Position numbers and translations under genes: made by a program. Shown here one piece after another: positions 58,619 through 64,000 of a stretch of 64,000 nt of DNA. The notes under the pieces were generated by a model that saw nothing but the letters and a program-made list of their open reading frames with translations, searched no databases and was not told the DNA's origin. Origin of the DNA: Spirochaetota bacterium. Lineage in GTDB: Bacteria > Spirochaetota > Brachyspiria > Brachyspirales > JACRPF01. Location: NCBI GenBank assembly GCA_016214035.1, contig JACRPF010000019.1, forward strand, positions 53,926 through 117,925, given 5' to 3'. Each line of letters begins with the position of its first letter. Position 1 is the first letter of the stretch.

Positions 58619-59764
58619 ATGAAAATCCGAATCGTAGCCGATGAAAATATCCCGTACGCACGCGAGGCATTCTCCACCATCGGGGAGGTTACGCTCGCGA
58701 AAGGACGCGCCATCACCCGCGGCATGCTTGAACATGCGGACGCGCTCTGCGTGCGCTCGGTGACCAAAGTCAACGAAGCGCTTCTCGCCGGTACACCGGT
58801 GCGCTATGTCACCACGGCGACGATAGGCTACGATCACGTCGATACCGATTATCTCGCGGGCAGTGGCATCGGTTTTGCGTCGGCGCCGGGCAGCAATGCA
58901 AACTCCGTCGGAGAGTATATCACGAGCGCCATCTGCGCCGTCGGCGAGAAATACGGCATCGACTGGCGCGGCAAACGCATCGGCATTATCGGCGTCGGGA
59001 ATGTGGGAAGCAACGTGGCGAAGAAGGTCACCGCGCTCGGACTTATCCCCGTGCTGCACGATCCGCCCCTGGCCGACAGGACCGGCGATATACGGTACCG
59101 TCCCCGCGAAGAAATATATGACTGCGACATCATCACCATACATACGCCGCTGGAGAAGGCGGGGAAATATCCCACGATGCATCTTGCCGACGACGCATTC
59201 TTCGCCAAGCTGAGTAATTGCACGCTTTTCATAAACTCGTCACGCGGAAAAGTGACGAAGCAGAGCGCGCTTGCCGCGGCACTCGCCAAAGGAGCGGTAC
59301 GCCATGCCGTTGAGGACGTGTTTGAAACCGAACCTGAGATACATGCACCCGACATCGCCGGTGTGACCTACATTACACCGCATATCGCCGGGTATTCATT
59401 CGACGGCAAGGTGAACGGAACCGACATGAATTACCGGAGCGTCTGCGCATTTTTCGGGCTCACCCCGGCGTGGGACGCACGCGCGGCACTCCCGCCCCCC
59501 GCGATACCGGAACTCGTTATCGACAACAGCGCAGGTCTTCAGCATGCACTTGCCAATGCCGTTTTTCCGCTTTACGACATACGCGAGGATGACCATAATC
59601 TCAGGGCCGTTGTCTCGGGCGGCACCGGCGTGGCGGAAAAGTTTGATCAGCTGAGAAAGACGTACCGCACGCGCCGCGAGTTTATCCATACAAAAGCCGT
59701 GCTCAAGCATCGGGATGACGCACTTCTGCAGGCGCTGCGGACACTCGGATTTATCTGCGAATAA
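58619..59764 (+). CDS. pdxB: 4-phosphoerythronate dehydrogenase PdxB-like
   Basis: MKIRIVADENIPYAREAFSTIGEVTLAKGR...IGIIGVGNVGSNVAKKVTALG...ITPHIAGYSFDGKVNGT. Confidence 0.88.
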   Translation: MKIRIVADENIPYAREAFSTIGEVTLAKGRAITRGMLEHADALCVRSVTKVNEALLAGTPVRYVTTATIGYDHVDTDYLAGSGIGFASAPGSNANSVGEYITSAICAVGEKYGIDWRGKRIGIIGVGNVGSNVAKKVTALGLIPVLHDPPLADRTGDIRYRPREEIYDCDIITIHTPLEKAGKYPTMHLADDAFFAKLSNCTLFINSSRGKVTKQSALAAALAKGAVRHAVEDVFETEPEIHAPDIAGVTYITPHIAGYSFDGKVNGTDMNYRSVCAFFGLTPAWDARAALPPPAIPELVIDNSAGLQHALANAVFPLYDIREDDHNLRAVVSGGTGVAEKFDQLRKTYRTRREFIHTKAVLKHRDDALLQALRTLGFICE

Positions 59765-59783
59765 TCACATCGGGGGCATATGC

Positions 59784-60983
59784 ATGGACACTCGGCAAGA
59801 GCAGGCGCTGGCAGCACAGATGGTTGACGCACTGTTCGCGGATACACTCGTCCCCGCGGATTTCAGCCGGAAAATAGTACGCGCCGTCGGCGGCACAGAC
59901 GCCGTCGTCGCCGCCATAGAAGAACTCTGGCAGGAACGCAACGCCCGTCAGCAGAGCGGCGGCGGCAGCCGTGATTTTGACATGCCGATAATGCTTACCC
60001 GCGGCTATGATCCGGCGACACCGGAAGTGGAGCTTTCGAAATATCTTGCCGAGGAAAAGATACTCATCAACCGCGAGATATTCCGCAAAAAACTTGCCGG
60101 TATCGACTTCGCCGCCGTACAGGCCGCGCAGGAAAAGTCGATCATGGACGACCTCAATAATGAATCCATAGGCCTTTCCGCCCGGGAAGTCGCGCTCTAT
60201 TATACGCTCATCAAGGTCGGAAGCCTCGGCGATGCGGTAAGTGCGCCCGCTTCCGCGCAGGCGGCATCACCAGCGTCCGCTGCTGCCGCAGGAAGCGATG
60301 CAAAAGCAGCAACACCGCAGCGCATTCTGCAGCTCCTTGAAGAGAATATCACTACGGTGGAAAAACTTGCGGGCATCAACGACGGCAAACAGATCAACCG
60401 GGAATACCTCATGCAGGTGGTAAAGGAACGCATCACCCGCGGCAAAGTGAACCCGAAAGTACTCGCACTTATGCTGGGCGAAACCACGAAAAAATTCATA
60501 TCGCTTGAAAAGGAATTTCTCTCAATGACGGCGGAGAAATGGGGTGACAGCACCGATGAAGTGCTGCGCTACTACGGACTCTACGTCCTTGTCAACGGCG
60601 GCGACGCGACGCTGCTCCGGAATCTGCAGCTTTCAGTGCCGCTCTCGAAATTCGTTGCCGACGGCCTCGGGCGCATCAAGGAGATACACTACGTATCGAT
60701 CCTTTTCATAATGACGTTCATGTACGTGCTCCTCACGCAGGTCTATGAGGTGTCGAAAAAATTCCACGCGTCACCCGACGAGCAGAAGGTGAAGATACTG
60801 AAGCTCTATAACGCCGAAGAGCGGTTGAAGATGCTTGTCAATAATGCGGTGAACATCGCATCGCAGAAGATATCGTCCTACCGCGCCGAGTCGCGCGACG
60901 TCACCGCGAACATCACCAAGTTCCTTGCAAAGCACAAGGATATCATCAACAGCACGGATATGTTCAAGACGAAATACGAGTGA
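59784..60983 (+). CDS. Hypothetical helical protein
   Basis: Long ORF with SD ggggg upstream and Ala-rich linker; no family recognised. Confidence 0.75.
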   Translation: MDTRQEQALAAQMVDALFADTLVPADFSRKIVRAVGGTDAVVAAIEELWQERNARQQSGGGSRDFDMPIMLTRGYDPATPEVELSKYLAEEKILINREIFRKKLAGIDFAAVQAAQEKSIMDDLNNESIGLSAREVALYYTLIKVGSLGDAVSAPASAQAASPASAAAAGSDAKAATPQRILQLLEENITTVEKLAGINDGKQINREYLMQVVKERITRGKVNPKVLALMLGETTKKFISLEKEFLSMTAEKWGDSTDEVLRYYGLYVLVNGGDATLLRNLQLSVPLSKFVADGLGRIKEIHYVSILFIMTFMYVLLTQVYEVSKKFHASPDEQKVKILKLYNAEERLKMLVNNAVNIASQKISSYRAESRDVTANITKFLAKHKDIINSTDMFKTKYE

Positions 60984-60990
60984 CCGTTCC

Positions 60991-62256
60991 TTACTGCGGG
61001 GAGAAAGCGCTGCCCGATTTGCGCGTGATCGCATCGGTGCCGGACGGTCCCACCGCCGACAGGAAGAAACGCATGGCGCCGAATACGGTGTCGATGACGC
61101 CGTGCACATCCTTCGCCTTCACTGATGATATGAACCGGTACATCTCGTTGAAGGTGTAATATCTGCCGTAGTAGAATTCATGTTTGGCATTTTTATTCAT
61201 GATGAAGTCCGGGTTCATCTTGTTGAACGCGAGCGCACCGCGATACATCTCTTTGGCTTCCTGTATCTCCTCTTCGGAGAGCTCCTTGTGTTTCAGCTTG
61301 ATGAGCTCCTCGTAGATGAGCTCAAGCGAACGCGCATAGTTGTTGATACCGGTGGCCGCGTGTATCTCGAATGTTCCCGTATCCTTGTAGGTCGACGAGT
61401 AGGTGTAGATGTTATAGCAGAGCGCGTTCTTCTCGCGCAGTGACTGGAACAGCCGCGATGATGACCCGCCGCCGAGCATATTGTTGACGACGGTGAGCGG
61501 ATAATTCCTGGGGTCTCCCGCCACATACCCTTCATGGACGAGGCAGAAATAAACCTGATTGAGGTCTTTCTTTACCGTGGTGTGAAGTCCGTAATGAGCC
61601 TGCGGCGGTTCGCTTTTCGCGGATACCGTGCCTGTCGGTATGTTCATGCGCGCGATGCGCTTGACGAAATTGTTCATGTTGAACTTGCCCGCCGCCGAGA
61701 CGATGAGGTTCTTCGCGGTGAACATCCTGCGGAAATACGACACCAGTCTGCCGCGGTCGATGCGGCGTACCGTTGCCGCGGTGCCGGCGATGGGAAGCGC
61801 CATCGGATGCTTTGCGTAGAATTTCGAGAAGAACTGCTGGCTCACGATCTCCTCGGGAGAGTCGTTAGACATCTTGATCTCTTCGATGATGACGCGTTTC
61901 TCTTTTTCTATCTCTTTGGAGTCGAACATCGATGATTCCATGATGTCGATGAGGATATCGAGCGCCCGGTCGACATGCGGCGAGGGAATGCTCACATAGA
62001 ATGCGGTGAACTGCCGTGACGTGAACGCGTTGAAATTGCCGCCTACCCCTTCGATGGTCTTTACGATATCGTATGCACTGTAGCGGCGTGTGCCCTTGAA
62101 GAGCATGTGCTCGATGAAATGCGTATAGCCGTTGACGTCGATGCTTTCATCGGCGCTGCCCACATCGAACCAGAAGCCTATCGAAACCACGTCGAGTGAG
62201 GGCAGACGTTCGCCGACAATGCGTATGCCGTTCGGTAGCACGACTTTTTCAAACAA
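60991..62256 (-). CDS. M16-family zinc peptidase
   Basis: LPNGIRIVGERLPSLDVVSIGFWFDVGSADE...GYTHFIEHMLFKGT (HxxEH); TTG start at 62256 proposed. Confidence 0.92.
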   Translation of the reverse strand: MFEKVVLPNGIRIVGERLPSLDVVSIGFWFDVGSADESIDVNGYTHFIEHMLFKGTRRYSAYDIVKTIEGVGGNFNAFTSRQFTAFYVSIPSPHVDRALDILIDIMESSMFDSKEIEKEKRVIIEEIKMSNDSPEEIVSQQFFSKFYAKHPMALPIAGTAATVRRIDRGRLVSYFRRMFTAKNLIVSAAGKFNMNNFVKRIARMNIPTGTVSAKSEPPQAHYGLHTTVKKDLNQVYFCLVHEGYVAGDPRNYPLTVVNNMLGGGSSSRLFQSLREKNALCYNIYTYSSTYKDTGTFEIHAATGINNYARSLELIYEELIKLKHKELSEEEIQEAKEMYRGALAFNKMNPDFIMNKNAKHEFYYGRYYTFNEMYRFISSVKAKDVHGVIDTVFGAMRFFLSAVGPSGTDAITRKSGSAFSPQ

Positions 62257-62283
62257 TTGCGGCCTCGCTTTCCTTGAATGGCT

Positions 62284-62308
62284 TAGACGGCGCACAGCAC
62301 GCCGTCTA
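62284..62308. repeat. Perfect 9-bp inverted repeat (tagacggcg cacagca cgccgtcta) at 5' side of M16 gene
   Basis: Seen directly. Confidence 0.9.
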
Positions 62309-62397
62309 TCTATTATCGGAAGCGGGGGGGATAAACTGGAGCACAGGGCTATTCAGATGACTTTATAAATTTAAACATCGACACGCTCGAAAATAGC

Positions 62398-62414
62398 TCG
62401 CACACGATGTGCGA
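62398..62414. repeat. Perfect 7-bp hairpin (tcgcaca cga tgtgcga) upstream of repeat copy B
   Basis: Seen directly. Confidence 0.9.
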
Positions 62415-62441
62415 CATATGGCAAGACACCTGTGCTCCGCT

Positions 62442-62476
62442 AGCGCAAGCGATGCCGGATGCATCGCGAGAGCGAC
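62442..62476. repeat. Dispersed hairpin repeat, copy B (agcgcaagcgatgccggatgcatcgcgagagcgac)
   Basis: 33/35 identical to copy A; stem gcgatg/catcgc, loop ccggatg. Confidence 0.85.
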
Positions 62477-62492
62477 ACAATAGTGTTATCGG

Positions 62493-63479
62493 TCAGCAAA
62501 TTCTCGGCAGCGGTGTATCGACAAGCTGTTCTATCTGCCGCTGCACGCCGTATCCGGTGTTCAGAAGCAGTCTGTCCCCGGCGGTTACATGCCCGATGAC
62601 AGCGGCGTTTGCGCCGTCCGGACAGTGCCTCAAAGCGGTAACGATATTGTCCGCGGCAGCAGCGTCGGCGATCATGACCGCGCGTCCTTCACAGGCAAGA
62701 AACAGTGCGTCAAAACCGAAGATCTCACACACGCTTTTCACCGCATCGCTTACCGGCACTTCATCAAGCTCGATACCAACGCCCGACGCGTCGATAATCT
62801 CGTGCAGCGTCTGTGCAAGACCGCCGCGGGTGGGGTCATGCGCGATGCGAAGCGATGCGCGATACGGTTCAAGGGCCGCGAACAGCGGAGAGAGTACGGC
62901 AACATCACTCGCGAGACTCGATGCAAAACGGTGCCCTTCGCGCGCGAGCAGTATCGCCGCGCCGTGACGTCCGATGTCGCCGGTGATGATGACCGCATCG
63001 CCGGGGCGAACCCGCTCTGCGATGGGCGTATCTATCGTGCCGATGCCCGTTGTCGTGAGAAAGATTCCGTCGGCTTCGCCTTTGGGGACCACTTTGGTGT
63101 CGCCGGTAACCACCGAAACGCCGGCCTCGCGCGACGTAGCAGCGATGGAGTCGATGATGCGGTTCAAGTCGTCGAACAAAAATCCCTCTTCAATGACCGC
63201 CGCGAGCGAGAGATATTTCGGAGTCGCGCCGGTTACGAGCAGGTCGTTGACGGTGCCCGCCACGGCAAGTTTGCCGATGTCGCCGCCGTTAAAAAATATC
63301 GGTTTCACGGTGAACGTGTCGGTGGTGAATGCGACGTTACCGCTCCACGGCAGCACTGCGCTGTCGTAGCCGATGTTGAGTTTGTCGTTGCCGAGGCGCG
63401 AAACGAATGAGTCGCGGATAAGTTCGCGCATGCGTCTGCCGCCGTTGCCGTGGGCGATTGTTATCGATGATTGCGGCAT
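62493..63479 (-). CDS. hypE: Hydrogenase expression/formation protein HypE
   Basis: AHGNGGRRMRELI...AFTTDTFTVKPIFFNGGDIGKLAVAGTVNDLLVTGATPKYLS...C-terminal LPRIC. Confidence 0.95.
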   Translation of the reverse strand: MPQSSITIAHGNGGRRMRELIRDSFVSRLGNDKLNIGYDSAVLPWSGNVAFTTDTFTVKPIFFNGGDIGKLAVAGTVNDLLVTGATPKYLSLAAVIEEGFLFDDLNRIIDSIAATSREAGVSVVTGDTKVVPKGEADGIFLTTTGIGTIDTPIAERVRPGDAVIITGDIGRHGAAILLAREGHRFASSLASDVAVLSPLFAALEPYRASLRIAHDPTRGGLAQTLHEIIDASGVGIELDEVPVSDAVKSVCEIFGFDALFLACEGRAVMIADAAAADNIVTALRHCPDGANAAVIGHVTAGDRLLLNTGYGVQRQIEQLVDTPLPRIC

Positions 63480-63662
63480 GGTAATCTCTCTCAAAGATTT
63501 TTCATCATGCTATTCTATCGGCGGTATATTGTCAATGGTTTTTATGTTATCCCGCATGCGGCAAGGACAAAGCAATGGCTGCGGGAATCGGGACGAACAG
63601 CGTGCGTTTAATCTAGTGATGCGATCAAGGCTCATCATCGGAAATAAAACCGATCCTTCGCT

Positions 63663-63935
63663 TCATGGTGCTTTCTTCTTTTGTGGAGCATATCGCCTGC
63701 CGCCCCGATTTGAGGTACCATATTGGCGCCTCAAGTTTTCATATTCCTTTTCATTTAGCTGGAACATAAAATCATCGGGAAATCGTGTGCGATTCCTTTT
63801 AACAGCACGGTTAAATGTCTTGGTATCAACGCCATACAATAGGGCGAGATCGCTATCGTGCATTACATTATATCCGCGAATGGTGTATATCTTTTCTCTG
63901 ATAGACTCCTGCGGTAGTTGAATATGATCGCTCAT
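63663..63935 (-). pseudogene. ORF6N-domain protein, probably C-terminally truncated
   Basis: SIREKIYTIRGYNVMHDSDLALLYGVDTKTFNRAVKRNRTRFPDDFMFQLNEKEYENLRRQYGTSNRGGRRYAPQKKKAP; diverges abruptly after GGRRY where family members continue. Confidence 0.6.
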
Positions 63936-64000
63936 GCTTTTACTCCCTACTGTATATATACAACATTTCGCGTGTGCGATATGCCTGAAAACCGCATTTT

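Noticed and set aside
1-64000. CRISPR arrays, tRNA or rRNA genes, intact transposases
   Set aside because: No regularly spaced direct repeats, no tRNA/rRNA-like blocks and no transposase-like ORFs were seen; a dedicated scan (tRNAscan-SE, ISfinder) was not possible

Overview
This 64 kb window is a compact, gene-dense chromosomal segment with 55 supported protein-coding genes. I saw no rRNA, tRNA, CRISPR array, IS element or intact prophage. The flagellar, chemotaxis and catabolic content suggests a spirochaete or PVC-like anaerobe, but that assignment is inference. Main blocks: rmuC and DUF523/DUF1722; a CbiMQO-type ECF metal transporter with an embedded outer-membrane-like protein; GH4 and GH20-like enzymes; BatA-like vWA; a sensor kinase with an ABC_sub_bind-type N-terminus; FlgH-like; an orphan substrate-binding protein plus MCP; nifS/nifU; a tandemly duplicated beta-barrel plus PstS-like module coupled to a second MCP and divergent from a membrane-bound LuxR regulator; TraB-like; an MFS-HEAT fusion; an AraC/Gfo-Idh/dehydrogenase locus; an acyltransferase/DUF6320/GH block; and a two-sulfatase/GH78 locus with AraC, followed by pdxB, M16 peptidase, hypE and an ORF6N fragment. 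Best candidates for something undescribed: (i) the LuxR(TM) // (barrel + PstS-like)x2 + MCP module; (ii) a 35-nt dispersed hairpin repeat whose two copies differ only by one compensatory base-pair change, one copy lying inside the 3' end of an ORF; (iii) promoters placed so that several transcripts should be leaderless; (iv) a perfect 14-bp inverted repeat inside a coding 3' end at a convergent gene overlap. All homology calls were made by eye from the translated ORFs, without database searches.
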